Below, in pieces: positions 8,539-16,828 of a stretch of DNA of 64,000 nt. The notes under the pieces are model-generated. The model worked only from the letters and a program-made list of their open reading frames with translations. It was not told the origin of the DNA and made no database searches. Source of the stretch: Micromonospora parathelypteridis (GTDB lineage Bacteria; Actinomycetota; Actinomycetes; Mycobacteriales; Micromonosporaceae); NCBI RefSeq assembly GCF_014201145.1, contig NZ_JACHDP010000001.1, positions 4,898,001 through 4,962,000 on the forward strand. Reading direction: 5' to 3'. Position 1 is the stretch's first letter, and every line of letters begins with the position of its first letter. The translations under genes and the position numbers were made by a program.

Positions 8539-9948
8539 ATGCGGCAGCCCTGGCGGGTGGCGGTGGTCGGCGGCGGGATCGCCGGGTTGGCCGCCGCGGT
8601 CCGGTTGCGCGACCGCGCACCGGCCGGCACCGAGATCACGGTGTACGAGCAGTCCGGCGCGCTGGGCGGCAAGCTGCGCACCGGGGAGCTGGCTGGCCAG
8701 CCGGTGGAGCTCGGCGCCGAGTCGTTCCTGATGCGCGACCCGACGGGCGCCGAGAGCGCGGCGGTGGCGTTGGCCCGCAGGCTCGGGCTGGCCGACCGGA
8801 TCGTGCACCCCACGGTCGGGCAGGCCGCGCTGGTCATCGACGGGGGGTTGCGCCCCATCCCGGGCGGCACCCTGGTGGGCGTACCCGGGGATCTGGACCG
8901 GGTGACCACGGTGGCCCGCCCGAGGACGGACGCCGACACCGACGGTGGTCGGCCGCTGGTCGGGCCGGACGCGGACGTGTCGGTGGGCGCGCTGGTCCGG
9001 TCCCGCTTCGGTGACGAGGTGGTCGAGCGGCTGGTCGACCCGATGCTGGGCGGCGTGTACGCGGGCCGTGCCGACGATCTCTCCCTGGTCACGACGATGC
9101 CGGCGCTGGCCCGCACGGCCCGGGTGGAGCACACCCTGACCGGCGCGGTTCGGGCGGCGCAGGCCGCCGCGCCGCGCGCACCCGGCGCCCCGGTCTTCGG
9201 CACCCTGGTCGGTGGGCTCAGCACCCTGGTCGAGGCGGCGGTGAAGGCCAGCGGCGCGACGGTACGACGGGACGCCGCCGTCCGTGAGTTGACCCCGACC
9301 GACACGGGTTGGCGGCTCACGGTCGGCCCCACGCGTGATCCGGAGCTGGTCGACGTGGACGCCGTGGTGCTGGCGGTGCCGGCGCGACCGGCGGCCCGGC
9401 TGCTCGCGGGTCCGGCCCCGGCGGCCGCGGCGAGCGTCGGGGAGCTGGACTACGCGAGCGTCGCGTTGGTCACCCTGGCGGTGCCGCAGCCGCAACTGCC
9501 CGAGTTGTCGGGCTTCCTGGTGCCCAGCACCGAAGGACTGCTGATCAAGGCCGCCACCTTCTTCACCACGAAGTGGGGGCACCTGCGCCGACCGGACGGG
9601 TTGGCGTTGGTGCGCGCGTCGGTGGGCCGCTACGGCGAGGAGGCGCACCTGCAGCGCCCCGACGCGGACCTGGCGACCACCGTGCATCGAGAGCTCTCGG
9701 CGGTGCTCGGCACCCCGCTGCCCGCCCCGGTCGACGGGCACGTGCAGCGGTGGGGCGGGGCGCTGCCCCAGTACGCCCCGGGGCACGCCGACCGGGTCGT
9801 CGCCGCGCGGACGGCGTTGCGGGCCGCGCACCGCACCCTGGTCCTCGCCGGCGCCGGTTACGACGGCGTCGGCATCCCGGTCTGCGTCCGCTCCGGCGAG
9901 ACGGCGGCCGAAGAGATCATCACAGCACTGGGAGGATCGGCGAGATGA
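8539..9948 (+). CDS. hemY: Protoporphyrinogen/coproporphyrinogen III oxidase (FAD)
   Basis: 469 residues. The FAD-binding dinucleotide fold is at the N terminus ([17 protein letters not shown]), followed by GGKLRTGEL and [13 protein letters not shown]. The C terminus has [28 protein letters not shown], the second FAD-contacting region typical of HemY/HemG oxidases. Because hemQ is directly downstream and overlaps by four bases (ATGA), this organism most likely uses the coproporphyrin-dependent pathway, so the physiological substrate is probably coproporphyrinogen III (name CgoX is equivalent). No membrane segment evident, which fits the soluble Gram-positive enzymes. Confidence 0.92.
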   Translation: MRQPWRVAVVGGGIAGLAAAVRLRDRAPAGTEITVYEQSGALGGKLRTGELAGQPVELGAESFLMRDPTGAESAAVALARRLGLADRIVHPTVGQAALVIDGGLRPIPGGTLVGVPGDLDRVTTVARPRTDADTDGGRPLVGPDADVSVGALVRSRFGDEVVERLVDPMLGGVYAGRADDLSLVTTMPALARTARVEHTLTGAVRAAQAAAPRAPGAPVFGTLVGGLSTLVEAAVKASGATVRRDAAVRELTPTDTGWRLTVGPTRDPELVDVDAVVLAVPARPAARLLAGPAPAAAASVGELDYASVALVTLAVPQPQLPELSGFLVPSTEGLLIKAATFFTTKWGHLRRPDGLALVRASVGRYGEEAHLQRPDADLATTVHRELSAVLGTPLPAPVDGHVQRWGGALPQYAPGHADRVVAARTALRAAHRTLVLAGAGYDGVGIPVCVRSGETAAEEIITALGGSAR

Positions 9949-10646
9949 CCGAGCAGACCAACGCGGCCCGTCTGCGGGAGCTGAACGACAGCATCCGCTA
10001 CACGATGTGGTCGGTGTTCCGGGCCAGCGCCCCGCTGCCATCGTTGCGGGACAACGTCACCCACGAGGTCGACGCTCTCTTCGCCGAGTTGGCCGGCAAG
10101 GACGTGGTGGTTCGGGGCGTGTACGACGTCTCCGGTCTGCGTGCCGACGCGGACGTGATGATCTGGTGGCACTCCGCGTCCAGCGACGCTCTGCAGGACG
10201 CGTACCTGCGGTTCCGTCGCACCACGCTGGGGCGGGCGCTGACCCCGGTCTGGTCGCAGATGGCGCTGCACCGGCCGGCAGAGTTCAACAAGAGCCACAT
10301 CCCGGCGTTCCTGGCCGGCGAGGAGGCCCGCCCCTACATCTGCGTCTACCCGTTCATCCGCTCCTACGAGTGGTACCTGCTGCCCGACGCCGAGCGGCGC
10401 GAGATGCTGGCCGAGCACGGGAAGATGGCCCGCGGCTACCCGGACGTACGGGCCAACACGGTCGCCTCGTTCGCGTTGGGTGACTACGAGTGGATGCTCG
10501 CGTTCGAGGCCGACGAGTTGCACCGCATCGTCGACCTGATGCGTGACCTGCGTGCCTCTGGCGCACGCCGGCACGTCCGCGAGGAGGTTCCCTTCTACAC
10601 GGGCCGCCGGCGGTCGGTTGGCGAGATCGTCAACTGCCTGATCTGA
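9945..10646 (+). CDS. hemQ: Coproheme decarboxylase (HemQ/ChdC, chlorite-dismutase fold)
   Basis: 233 residues from ATG 9945, which overlaps the hemY stop and has GGAGG upstream. Carries out the last step of the coproporphyrin-dependent haem pathway, oxidative decarboxylation of coproheme to haem b. Visible features: [52 protein letters not shown] (with the catalytic-type Tyr), and [31 protein letters not shown] including the proximal His. Length and motifs match actinobacterial HemQ. Its presence fixes the type of haem pathway. Confidence 0.94.
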   Translation: MTEQTNAARLRELNDSIRYTMWSVFRASAPLPSLRDNVTHEVDALFAELAGKDVVVRGVYDVSGLRADADVMIWWHSASSDALQDAYLRFRRTTLGRALTPVWSQMALHRPAEFNKSHIPAFLAGEEARPYICVYPFIRSYEWYLLPDAERREMLAEHGKMARGYPDVRANTVASFALGDYEWMLAFEADELHRIVDLMRDLRASGARRHVREEVPFYTGRRRSVGEIVNCLI

Positions 10647-10652
10647 CCCGGT

Positions 10653-11141
10653 TCACAGCGGGCGGAGCATGACCTGTTCGCGGCTCACGCCGTCGGGCAG
10701 GAGATCGCCCAACTCGTCGGTCTGGGTGAAGCCGGTGCGACGGTAGAGGGCCTTCGCCCGCGCGTTGTTAGGCATGACGCTGAGGCGTAGCCGGTCGGCG
10801 CCGCTTTCGCGGGCCCAGCGCGCCACCGTGTCCACCAGGAGGTTGCTGACCTTCCGGCCGCGGGCGTCGGGGTGCACCCACATCGAGATCAGCTCCATCA
10901 GGAGTGGGTCCGCCGTGGGTACGCCGCTGGCCATCCCGACCGGACGTCCGTCCAGGACGGCCACCAGGTTGTGTGAGCCGGGGATGCTCAGCCGGTCGCG
11001 CCAGCGCTGCTCGCGGTCGCCCTCGCCCTGCCAGTCGGCGAGCCGGGACCCGAACGCCTCCGGCGCCTCGGCGAGGGCGGCCAGCCGCAACTCGCGCCAG
11101 GTCGGCCAGTCGTCGGGGGTGAGTACCCGCATCTCGATCAT
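10653..11141 (-). CDS. GNAT family N-acetyltransferase
   Basis: 162 residues from ATG 11141 (MIEMRVLTPDDW; a second ATG at 11132 also fits). GNAT fold: PEAFGSRLADW...RWRDRL, LVAVLDGRPVGMASG, LISMWVHPDARGRKVSNLLVDTVARWA with the acetyl-CoA loop, and LSVMPNNARAKALYRRTGF near the C terminus. Acceptor substrate unknown. Convergent with hemQ, six bases between stops. Longer upstream reading in the same frame lacks any GNAT-like sequence and overlaps a terminator hairpin, so it was excluded. Confidence 0.85.
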   Translation of the reverse strand: MIEMRVLTPDDWPTWRELRLAALAEAPEAFGSRLADWQGEGDREQRWRDRLSIPGSHNLVAVLDGRPVGMASGVPTADPLLMELISMWVHPDARGRKVSNLLVDTVARWARESGADRLRLSVMPNNARAKALYRRTGFTQTDELGDLLPDGVSREQVMLRPL

Positions 11142-11192
11142 GCGGGGATGGTGCCCCGGGGTGGCGGGAGCGTGCCATCGAATTACCACCGG

Positions 11193-11226
11193 CCGGTGCC
11201 GCACCCCCGCCCGGGTGCGGCACCGG
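11193..11226 (-). terminator. Terminator hairpin after the CBM2-LPMO gene
   Basis: Perfect 14-base stem CCGGTGCCGCACCC / GGGTGCGGCACCGG (11193-11206 with 11213-11226) and a six-base loop, seven bases past the LPMO stop at 11234. No clear U-tract, as is common for actinomycete terminators. Confidence 0.75.
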
Positions 11227-11233
11227 ACGGGGG

Positions 11234-12358
11234 TCAACTGGTCGTCGTGCAGGAGACCAGCGGAACCGGGTTGCTGCCGTTCCACGAGCCGAGCAGACCG
11301 AACGTGGTGCTCGCTCCGGCGGCGAGGTTGCCGTTGTAGTTGACGTTGCGCGCGGTGACCAGCGTGCCGTTGGTGCTGACGGTGGCGTTCCACGACGAGG
11401 CGACCTGTTGGCCGTTGCCGTAGTTCCAGCTCACCGACCAGCCCCGGGTGGGCGAGCCGCCGGCGGTCACCTTCACTTCAGCCTGGAAGCCTCCGGCCCA
11501 CTGGCCGGTGACCTGGTACGTCGCCGTGCACGCCCCGGCCGGCGGCAGGGTCGGCGGCGGGGTGGTCGGCGGTGCGGTGGTGGGCGGGGGCGTGGTGGGT
11601 GGCGGCGTGGTGGGCGGGGGAGTCGTCGGCGGTGCGGTGGTCGGTGGAGGGGTGCTCGTTCCGCCGAAGGTGACGTCGCTGCACAGGTAGTACGACTGGT
11701 CCAGGTGGCTGGCCTGCCAGACGGTGTAGACGATGTGCCTCCCGGTGCGTCCCGACGCGTTGACCGGGATCTGGATGGAGACGCCACCGGTGTCCTGATC
11801 CCACTGCGAGGCCGGGGTGTTGCCGATCTGGCCGGCCAGCTCCAGGTCGTCCCAACCGAGCGGCTCGGTGAGCGCGTTGAAGCCCTGCCTCGTCACGTAC
11901 ACCCGGATGTAGTCGGCGCCGTGACTGGCCTGGTCGAAGAAGCGGAGCCGGAAGTTGTTCGACACCGAGGTGGTCTTCCAGGCGCCGATGGTGTCCAGCG
12001 CGTTGTAGCGAGGGCTCTGGGTGCGCCCGCCGCTGCACAGCTGGCCGTTGGGGACGGCACCCTGGTGGTTGCCGGCCACCCCCTCGCGGAACAGGCCGTT
12101 CCAGTTCCACATGGCGGACGGGTCGGCCTGCCAGGCCTGCCAGCACATCGGGTCCTCGGTGGCCATCCGGGGGTTCTGGAAGTCGCTGCCCCAGCGTTGC
12201 CAGCAGCTGTAGTTGCGCGAGGCCGGGTCGACGACCGAGCCGTGCGCGGAGGCGGGCTGGACCAGCACCGTGATCAGCGCGGTGGCCAGCAGGAGCGTGG
12301 CGGCCGCCGCGACGGCGAGCGGCCGGAGCACGCGTGGGGATCGGGCGAGAGTGGACAT
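11234..12358 (-). CDS. Secreted lytic polysaccharide monooxygenase (AA10) with CBM2 cellulose-binding module
   Basis: 374 residues. Signal peptide of 38 residues ending in ASA places His39 at the mature N terminus (HGSVVDPASRNYSCWQRWG), forming the copper histidine brace expected for AA10. The catalytic domain runs to about residue 235 and includes KTTSVSNNFRLRFFDQASHGADYIRVYVT and IPVNASGRTGRHIVYTVWQ. A Pro/Thr linker of repeated TTPPP units follows, then a C-terminal CBM2 (about residues 275-374, with conserved Trp in GQWAGGF, SWNYGNGQ, SWNG and terminal Cys). This plan matches cellulose-active actinomycete LPMOs. It likely works with the GH9 enzyme at 61819. Confidence 0.93.
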   Translation of the reverse strand: MSTLARSPRVLRPLAVAAAATLLLATALITVLVQPASAHGSVVDPASRNYSCWQRWGSDFQNPRMATEDPMCWQAWQADPSAMWNWNGLFREGVAGNHQGAVPNGQLCSGGRTQSPRYNALDTIGAWKTTSVSNNFRLRFFDQASHGADYIRVYVTRQGFNALTEPLGWDDLELAGQIGNTPASQWDQDTGGVSIQIPVNASGRTGRHIVYTVWQASHLDQSYYLCSDVTFGGTSTPPPTTAPPTTPPPTTPPPTTPPPTTAPPTTPPPTLPPAGACTATYQVTGQWAGGFQAEVKVTAGGSPTRGWSVSWNYGNGQQVASSWNATVSTNGTLVTARNVNYNGNLAAGASTTFGLLGSWNGSNPVPLVSCTTTS

Positions 12359-12401
12359 GGAGCCCCCGGGGGGATGAGGTCGGACGACGACACCCGGACC
12401 G

Positions 12402-12422
12402 CCGGGAGTTGCCCACTCCCGG
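12402..12422 (-). promoter_or_regulatory. Hairpin in the leader of the CBM2-LPMO gene
   Basis: Perfect 8-base arms CCGGGAGT / ACTCCCGG around a five-base loop, about 45-65 bases upstream of the LPMO start. It could be an operator, a leader hairpin or the terminator of the upstream acetyltransferase gene (stop at 12477, same strand). The half-sites are spaced too widely for a CebR box. Confidence 0.4.
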
Positions 12423-12476
12423 GCCTATTCGCTGGCTCCTGCGATGGCTCTACCCGGCACCATGCCAGGTCGATAG

Positions 12477-12932
12477 TCAGGCGTCAATGGGATCGCGTCG
12501 CATCGGCGTGTGCGGGATGCCGTCCTCGACGTACTCCGGGCCGCTGACCGCGAAGCCGTGCCGGGCGTAGAACGCGACCAGGTGCGACTGGGCCTCCAGC
12601 ACGCAGGGCCGGTTGCCCAGCACCTCCAGCGCCGCCGTCATCAGTCGGCCGGCGTGCCCGCCGCCGCGCGCCGTCGGCGCCACCACCACCCGACCGATCC
12701 GGGCGGTGCCGTCGGGGTCGGCCAGGATCCGCAGGTACGCCAGCGGCGCGCCGCCGTCGGTCAGCCAGAGATGCCGGGTGCCCGGCTCCACGTCCCGGCC
12801 GTCGAGTTCCGGGTACGGGCAGTGCTGCTCCACCACGAACACGTCGATGCGCAGCTTGAGCAAATCGTGGAAGGTGCGGGCGTTCAGGTCGGCGAAGGAG
12901 GCCGTCCGGATTTCGGTGGTCTGCTGGGGCAC
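12477..12932 (-). CDS. ElaA-type GNAT acetyltransferase
   Basis: 151 residues. The N-terminal LNARTFHDLLKLRIDVFVVEQHCPYPELDGRD is characteristic of the ElaA subgroup of GNAT proteins. The acetyl-CoA-binding stretch is ARIGRVVVAPTARGGGHAGRLMTAALE, and the C terminus has QSHLVAFYARHGFAVSGPEYVEDGIPHTPM. Function of ElaA proteins is not established. No signal or membrane segment. It is followed on the same strand by the LPMO gene 119 bases away, but the intervening hairpin suggests separate transcription. Confidence 0.85.
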   Translation of the reverse strand: MPQQTTEIRTASFADLNARTFHDLLKLRIDVFVVEQHCPYPELDGRDVEPGTRHLWLTDGGAPLAYLRILADPDGTARIGRVVVAPTARGGGHAGRLMTAALEVLGNRPCVLEAQSHLVAFYARHGFAVSGPEYVEDGIPHTPMRRDPIDA

Positions 12933-12993
12933 CCACCGATGGTAGGCCGTGCCGCCCGGCCGGGTCGGGCGCGTCCGACCCGGCCGGGTCCGC

Positions 12994-13938
12994 TCACGGT
13001 GTCTTCAGGCTGGCGGGTGCCAGGTAGGTGGCGGCCACGGCGGTGAGCAGCAGTAGGCCGCCGCCGATGACCGGCAACGGGAGCGGTTCGTGCAGCAGTG
13101 CCACCGCCAGTGCCGCGGCGGTGAGCGGTTCGAGCAGGGTCAGCACGGCGGCGACGCTGCCCGGGGTGGTGCGCAGCCCGGCGTAGAACAGCGCGTACGC
13201 CACCGCGGTAGTGACCACGCCGAGGTGCAGCAGCAGTGCCACGGTGTCGAGGCGTACCGGCGCGCTGACGCCGGCGACCAGGGCGAACGGTGCCAGGGTC
13301 AGCGCTCCGACCGTGGTGGAGATGGTGGTCAGCGTCATCGGCGTGGCGCGCTGCGACACCTGCCGGCTGATCAGGGTGGTCACCGCGTACCCCAGGCCGG
13401 AACCGGCCGCCGCGAGCAGGCCGAGCAGTGGGGCGGGCGTCGCGGCGCCGGGGTCCGCCGTGGCGCCGGTGATCAGGGCGAGGCCGGCCACGGCCGCGAC
13501 CAGCGTGCCGAGTCGCAGCGGGCCGGGGAGCCGTCGGGCGCGCACCGACTCCCAGGTCGCGGCGAGCACCGGGGCCAGGCCCAGGCTGACGACGGTGGCC
13601 ACGCTGACGCCGGCCCAGGCCACGGCGGCGAAGTAGAGCGCCTGGTAGAGACCGAGGCCGACGCCGGTGAGCAGCAGCGGTACGGGTGCCGCGCGCAGGG
13701 CGGCCAGGATCGTGCCGAGCCGACCGGCGGTGCACGCCAGCAGGACGAGCGCGGCGATCGCGAGGCGGTGGAAGCCGATGCTCACCGGGCTGAGCCCGGT
13801 GCTCTCGCGCAGGAGTTGCACCGCCACGCCGGTCGTGCCCCACAGCACGCCGGTGACGGTGATCTGGATCAGGCCGGTGCGGGCCTGGGTGACCGCTGGG
13901 GCCGAGGCGGCCAGCGGCGCGGTACGGGAGGTGGACAC
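12994..13938 (-). CDS. EamA/DMT family transporter
   Basis: 314 residues, GTG start with GGAG upstream. About ten hydrophobic segments arranged as two repeated EamA halves (first half includes GVLWGTTGVAVQLLRES and ALYFAAVAWAGVSVATVVSLGLAPVLAA; second includes AGSGLGYAVTTLISRQV and YAGLRTTPGSVAAVLTLLEPLTAAALAVALLHEPLP). The last motif, a transmembrane Glu-Pro near the C-terminal end of each half, is typical of drug/metabolite exporters. Exported compound unknown; amino acids or metabolites are usual for the family. Confidence 0.88.
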   Translation of the reverse strand: MSTSRTAPLAASAPAVTQARTGLIQITVTGVLWGTTGVAVQLLRESTGLSPVSIGFHRLAIAALVLLACTAGRLGTILAALRAAPVPLLLTGVGLGLYQALYFAAVAWAGVSVATVVSLGLAPVLAATWESVRARRLPGPLRLGTLVAAVAGLALITGATADPGAATPAPLLGLLAAAGSGLGYAVTTLISRQVSQRATPMTLTTISTTVGALTLAPFALVAGVSAPVRLDTVALLLHLGVVTTAVAYALFYAGLRTTPGSVAAVLTLLEPLTAAALAVALLHEPLPLPVIGGGLLLLTAVAATYLAPASLKTP

Positions 13939-14002
13939 GGATGCGCTCCGAGGGGTGAGCCGTTGACGGGGACGACGTCGACGGAGCGCGTACGGCGAAC
14001 TG

Positions 14003-14058
14003 GCCGAGCCGGGTCAGTCACCCGGTCGGCGAAGGCACGGCGCTCCGCTCAGGAGCGC
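14003..14058 (-). terminator. Two adjacent hairpins after the metallothionein-like gene
   Basis: Hairpin 1, 14003-14030, pairs GCCGAGCCGGGT with ACCCGGTCGGC with one bulge. Hairpin 2, 14040-14058, pairs GCGCTCC with GGAGCGC perfectly. Both lie 60-120 bases past the stop at 14122 and before the EamA gene on the same strand, so they probably end that transcript. The remaining sequence from 13939 to 14121 shows no gene. Confidence 0.5.
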
Positions 14059-14121
14059 GGTGGGGGCAGGACGCCCAGCAACGGCCGCATGGGGACGACC
14101 GTACCGCAGGGCGTGGCGTGG

Positions 14122-14382
14122 TCAGGCTGGGCGTGCGCCGACGGCGTCGCGGATCTCGGCGCCCTCGGCGCCCTCGACCGCGCGGGCGCAGTGTCCGCAG
14201 CAGAAGAACCGGCCGTTGACCTCGACGCCGTGCCCGACGATCTTGACCTGGCAGTGCTCGCAGATCGGTGCCATCCGGTGGACCGCGCACTCGAACGAGT
14301 CGAAGGTGTGCACGTCGCCGCTGACGGTGTGCACCTCGAACGCCATCCAGTAGTCGTTGCCGCAGACCTCGCACGTTGCCAT
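14122..14382 (-). CDS. Small Cys/His-rich metallothionein-like protein
   Basis: 86 residues. Cys and His spacing suggests zinc or other metal binding: CEVCGNDYW near the N terminus, SFECAVHRMAPICEHCQVKIVGHG in the middle, and FFCCGHCARAV near residue 65. The pattern resembles prokaryotic metallothionein/zinc-ribbon proteins that are common in actinomycetes. The first Met has GGGAGG about seven bases upstream. Two imperfect 21-base direct repeats (14387-14407 and 14417-14437) lie directly upstream and the nearer contains the RBS. Exact role unknown; metal storage or transfer is inferred. Confidence 0.75.
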   Translation of the reverse strand: MATCEVCGNDYWMAFEVHTVSGDVHTFDSFECAVHRMAPICEHCQVKIVGHGVEVNGRFFCCGHCARAVEGAEGAEIRDAVGARPA

Positions 14383-14386
14383 GGCT

Positions 14387-14437
14387 AACCTCCCGTATCA
14401 GGACATGTACCACCAGAATCTCCCGAGTTAGGACATG
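14387..14437. repeat. Imperfect direct repeat upstream of the metallothionein-like gene
   Basis: Two 21-base units (14387-14407 and 14417-14437) match at 17 positions with a 30-base period; both end in AGGACATG. They fill the short divergent gap up to the CBM48-like gene. They could be tandem regulator-binding sites or a mobile-element end remnant. Confidence 0.55.
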
Positions 14438-14538
14438 GGGGCAGTGAAATGTCGGTGTTCGGTGGGATGGGCGGCGTGTCGGCCCCGGCGTGTTGCCCGT
14501 TGTGCCGGGTGAACCGCCGCAACCCCCGGAGGATCACA

Positions 14539-14814
14539 GTGATCAAGCGCAACAGGCTCTTCGGCAATCAGACCCGGGTCACCTTCTGTCTGCCTCGCGA
14601 CGCCCCGCCCGGTCCGGTGAGCGTCGTCGGCTCCTTCAACGGCTGGGAGCCGGGCCGGCACGAGCTGGTGATCCGCCGCGACGGCACCCGGACGGTCACC
14701 GTGAAGCTCCCGCCCGGGGAGTACCGGTTCCGCTACCTCGCCTCCGGCGGCGTCTGGCTGGACGACGAATCCGCCGACCAGGTCGACGACCGTGGCAGCC
14801 TGCTCCGACTCTGA
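14539..14814 (+). CDS. CBM48/isoamylase early-set-like domain protein
   Basis: 91 residues from GTG 14539, chosen for its GGAGGA six bases upstream; an in-frame ATG at 14449 would add 30 residues unlike the family. The single domain reads VTFCLPRDAPPGPVSVVGSFNGW, then WEPGRHELVIRRDGTRTVTVKLPPGEYRFRYLASGGVWLDDE, matching the glycogen-binding early-set fold (AMPK beta/GlgB N-terminal type). Such stand-alone domains are widespread in actinomycetes with no proven function. No signal peptide; cytoplasmic carbohydrate binding is inferred. Confidence 0.8.
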   Translation: MIKRNRLFGNQTRVTFCLPRDAPPGPVSVVGSFNGWEPGRHELVIRRDGTRTVTVKLPPGEYRFRYLASGGVWLDDESADQVDDRGSLLRL

Positions 14815-14829
14815 CCAGAAAACTCGTCA

Positions 14830-14898
14830 CCATCGATGTATTTATCGATGGAGGTCTTTACTGTTAACAATGTTTAAATTACGTTGAGGGGCACCTCA
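14830..14898 (+). promoter_or_regulatory. AT-rich promoter and operator-like region of the CBM5/12-LPMO gene
   Basis: Unusually AT-rich for this genome. It holds a perfect inverted repeat CCATCGAT-6-ATCGATGG (14830-14851), a TAAATT (14875-14880) that could serve as -10, and TGAGG-4-CCTCA (14885-14898). No ACTGGTCTAGACCAGT-like DasR site was found. Controlling protein unknown. Confidence 0.45.
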
Positions 14899-14924
14899 CC
14901 AGAACTGGAGAAGGAGCCGCCCCG

Positions 14925-15668
14925 ATGCGTAGAAAAATCACCGTCCCGCTGGTGGCGGCAGGTGCCGTCGCCGCCACCCTCACCGTCGCCGCCCCCGCTC
15001 AGGCGCACGGCTACGTCTCCGCCCCGCCGAGCCGGCAGGCGCTCTGCGCGCAGGGCCGGGTGCCCGACTGCGGGCAGATCAAGTACGAGCCGCAGAGCGT
15101 CGAGGGGCCCAAGGGCCTGCGCAGCTGCAACGCCGGGATCGCCCAGTTTGCCGTCCTCAACGACGACAGCCGGGGCTGGCCGGCCACCTCGGTCGGCAGC
15201 TCACTGACCTTCACCTGGGTGAACACCGCCCGGCACGCCACCAGTAACTGGGAGTACTGGATCGGCAACACCCGGGTCGGCGTGGTCAACGGCAACGGCC
15301 AGCAGCCGGGGGCGACCGTCTCGCACACCGTCAACCTCGGCGGCTTCTCCGGCCGGCAGAAGATCCTCGCCGTCTGGAACATCTCCGACACCGCGAACGC
15401 CTTCTACTCCTGCATCGACGTGCAGATCGGCGGCGGAGGCGGACCGGCGCCCACCCCCACCCCGAGCACCTCACCCACCCCACGGCCCACCCCGACCACC
15501 GCGCCGCCCACGACGCCCGCCCCGGGCGGCAGTTGGACGACCGGCCGGGCGTACCAGGTCGGCGACCAGGTCACCTACGGCGGGCAGACGTACCGCTGCC
15601 GGCAGGCGCACACGGCGATCCCCGGGTGGGAGCCGCCGAACGTACCGGCGCTCTGGCTTCAGGTCTGA
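14925..15668 (+). CDS. Secreted lytic polysaccharide monooxygenase (AA10) with CBM5/12 chitin-binding module
   Basis: 247 residues. A 27-residue signal peptide ending in AQA leaves His28 as the mature N terminus (HGYVSAPPSRQALCAQGRVPDCGQIKYEPQSVEG), the AA10 copper ligand. The core continues with GWPATSVGSSLTFTWVNTARHATSNWEYWI and FYSCIDVQIGG. A short Pro/Thr-rich linker leads to a C-terminal CBM5/12 of about 45 residues (WTTGRAYQVGDQVTYGGQTYRC...PGWEPPNVPALW) with the exposed aromatics of chitin binders. RBS AGAAGGAG. This is the chitin-oriented counterpart of the CBM2-LPMO about 2.6 kb away, and is compact for the class. Confidence 0.93.
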   Translation: MRRKITVPLVAAGAVAATLTVAAPAQAHGYVSAPPSRQALCAQGRVPDCGQIKYEPQSVEGPKGLRSCNAGIAQFAVLNDDSRGWPATSVGSSLTFTWVNTARHATSNWEYWIGNTRVGVVNGNGQQPGATVSHTVNLGGFSGRQKILAVWNISDTANAFYSCIDVQIGGGGGPAPTPTPSTSPTPRPTPTTAPPTTPAPGGSWTTGRAYQVGDQVTYGGQTYRCRQAHTAIPGWEPPNVPALWLQV

Positions 15669-15671
15669 CCG

Positions 15672-15700
15672 CACGGGTGCGGCCCCTGGTCGCACCCGTG
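15672..15700 (+). terminator. Terminator hairpin after the CBM5/12-LPMO gene
   Basis: Perfect 10-base arms CACGGGTGCG / CGCACCCGTG with a nine-base loop, four bases past the stop codon. Confidence 0.7.
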
Positions 15701-15731
15701 TCGCCGCCCTCGCGTGAACGGAGCACCCGGC

Positions 15732-16340
15732 ATGCCCCGCCGTACCCGTCTGGCATCCCTCGTCGCCGCGCTGCTGCTCACCAGCGCCTGCGCCGGGTCG
15801 CCCCCGTCGAGCCCGTCAGCCGTGCCACAACCAGCCCCCGCGTCCCCGGCCGGCTCGGCGGTGGCCGGGTCCGCGGTGGCTGGTTCCCCGGCCGACGTGG
15901 CCGAGATGAGCGGGATCGACGTGGTGTTCCTGAGCACGATGGTCGGACACAGCGAACGCACCCTGCAGATCGTCCGGCTCGCTCGCGACCGGGTGCGCGA
16001 CGACGCGCTGCGCACCCTGGCCGCCGCCATCGAGGCGACCGAGGCCGACGAGCTGTCCGCGATGCGAGGCTGGCTGCCCACCGCCGGGCCGGGCGCCAGC
16101 GCGGTCGTACACCATCACGAAGGCCATGGTGACGAGGCCGCACTCGACCGGCTGCGGACCGCGCCCGACGCGGACGTCGACCGGACACTGCGCGAGGTGC
16201 TCGCCGACCACCAGCGGGCGGCGGCCGACCTGGCCCGAGCCCAGGTCGGCGTCGGCCGAAACGAGCGGGTCCGTGACCTGGCCCGGCGGATCGAGCAGTC
16301 CCGCACCGCCGAGGTCGAGCTGCTCGGCGGTACGCCGTGA
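15732..16340 (+). CDS. DUF305 family lipoprotein
   Basis: 202 residues from ATG 15732, preferred over in-frame GTG 15714 because GGAG lies at the right distance and the signal peptide then begins MPRRTRLASLVAALLL. Lipobox LTSAC puts the lipidated Cys at about residue 20. After a Pro/Ala/Ser linker, the DUF305 four-helix region begins DVVFLSTMVGHSERTLQIVRLARDR and repeats at VVHHHEGHGDEAALDRLRT. DUF305 proteins are often found with copper handling; the two His-rich stretches would suit metal binding but this is inference. The location next to copper-dependent LPMOs is suggestive only. Confidence 0.8.
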   Translation: MPRRTRLASLVAALLLTSACAGSPPSSPSAVPQPAPASPAGSAVAGSAVAGSPADVAEMSGIDVVFLSTMVGHSERTLQIVRLARDRVRDDALRTLAAAIEATEADELSAMRGWLPTAGPGASAVVHHHEGHGDEAALDRLRTAPDADVDRTLREVLADHQRAAADLARAQVGVGRNERVRDLARRIEQSRTAEVELLGGTP

Positions 16341-16376
16341 GCGCGCGCCTGCCGCACGGCGCTCGGACAGCTCAGG

Positions 16377-16781
16377 TCAGCGGGGTTCCAGCCGGATGGA
16401 GACCGAGTTGACGCAGTGCCGGGTGTCCTTCGGGGTGAAGCCCTCGCCGTGGAAGACGTGCCCGAGGTGGCTGTTACAGCGGGCGCAGCGGATCTCCGTG
16501 CGGGCCATGCCGAGGCTGCGGTCCTCGATCTCCTTGACCCGGCCCGGGATGGCGTCGTCGAAGCTCGGCCACCCGCAGTGCGAGTCGAACTTCGTGTCGC
16601 TGGAGAAGAGCTCCAGCCCGCAGGCTCGGCAGTTGTAGACGCCGGCCGTCTTCGTGTCCACGTACTCGCCGGTCCAGGGGCGTTCGGTGCCGGCCTCCCG
16701 CAGGACGTGGAACTCCTCGGGGGTCAACCGGACCCGCCACTCGTCCTCGGTGCGGGGCAGCTCGTTGTCGTCAAGACTCAC
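16377..16781 (-). CDS. msrB: Peptide-methionine (R)-S-oxide reductase
   Basis: 134 residues, the usual MsrB length. Reduces methionine-R-sulfoxide in proteins. Two zinc-binding CxxC pairs are visible (YNCRACGLELF and IRCARCNSHLGHVF), along with FDSHCGWPSFDDAI and the active-site region DTRHCVNSVSIRL, where the catalytic Cys sits. Convergent with the DUF305 gene and divergent from the LigD-type polymerase gene. Cytoplasmic. Confidence 0.96.
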   Translation of the reverse strand: MSLDDNELPRTEDEWRVRLTPEEFHVLREAGTERPWTGEYVDTKTAGVYNCRACGLELFSSDTKFDSHCGWPSFDDAIPGRVKEIEDRSLGMARTEIRCARCNSHLGHVFHGEGFTPKDTRHCVNSVSIRLEPR

Positions 16782-16828
16782 CCGTCAACGGTACGTCGAA
16801 CGTCGGGGCTGTGGCATATGGTCGCGAG

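Noticed and set aside
7021..10041. 1006-residue open frame opposite hemE/hemY/hemQ
   Set aside because: Typical high-GC antisense shadow spanning three well-defined genes; no recognisable motif.
12402..12422. GGGAG...CTCCC palindrome as a CebR operator for the CBM2-LPMO gene
   Set aside because: Half-sites are separated by seven bases instead of four, so it does not fit the CebR box; kept only as a hairpin.
14385..14567. 60-residue minus-strand open frame upstream of the metallothionein-like gene
   Set aside because: It is antisense to the CBM48-like gene and the direct repeats, without RBS or domain.
14830..14851. CCATCGAT inverted repeat as a DasR site
   Set aside because: It does not resemble the ACTGGTCTAGACCAGT DasR consensus; only the palindrome itself is reported.
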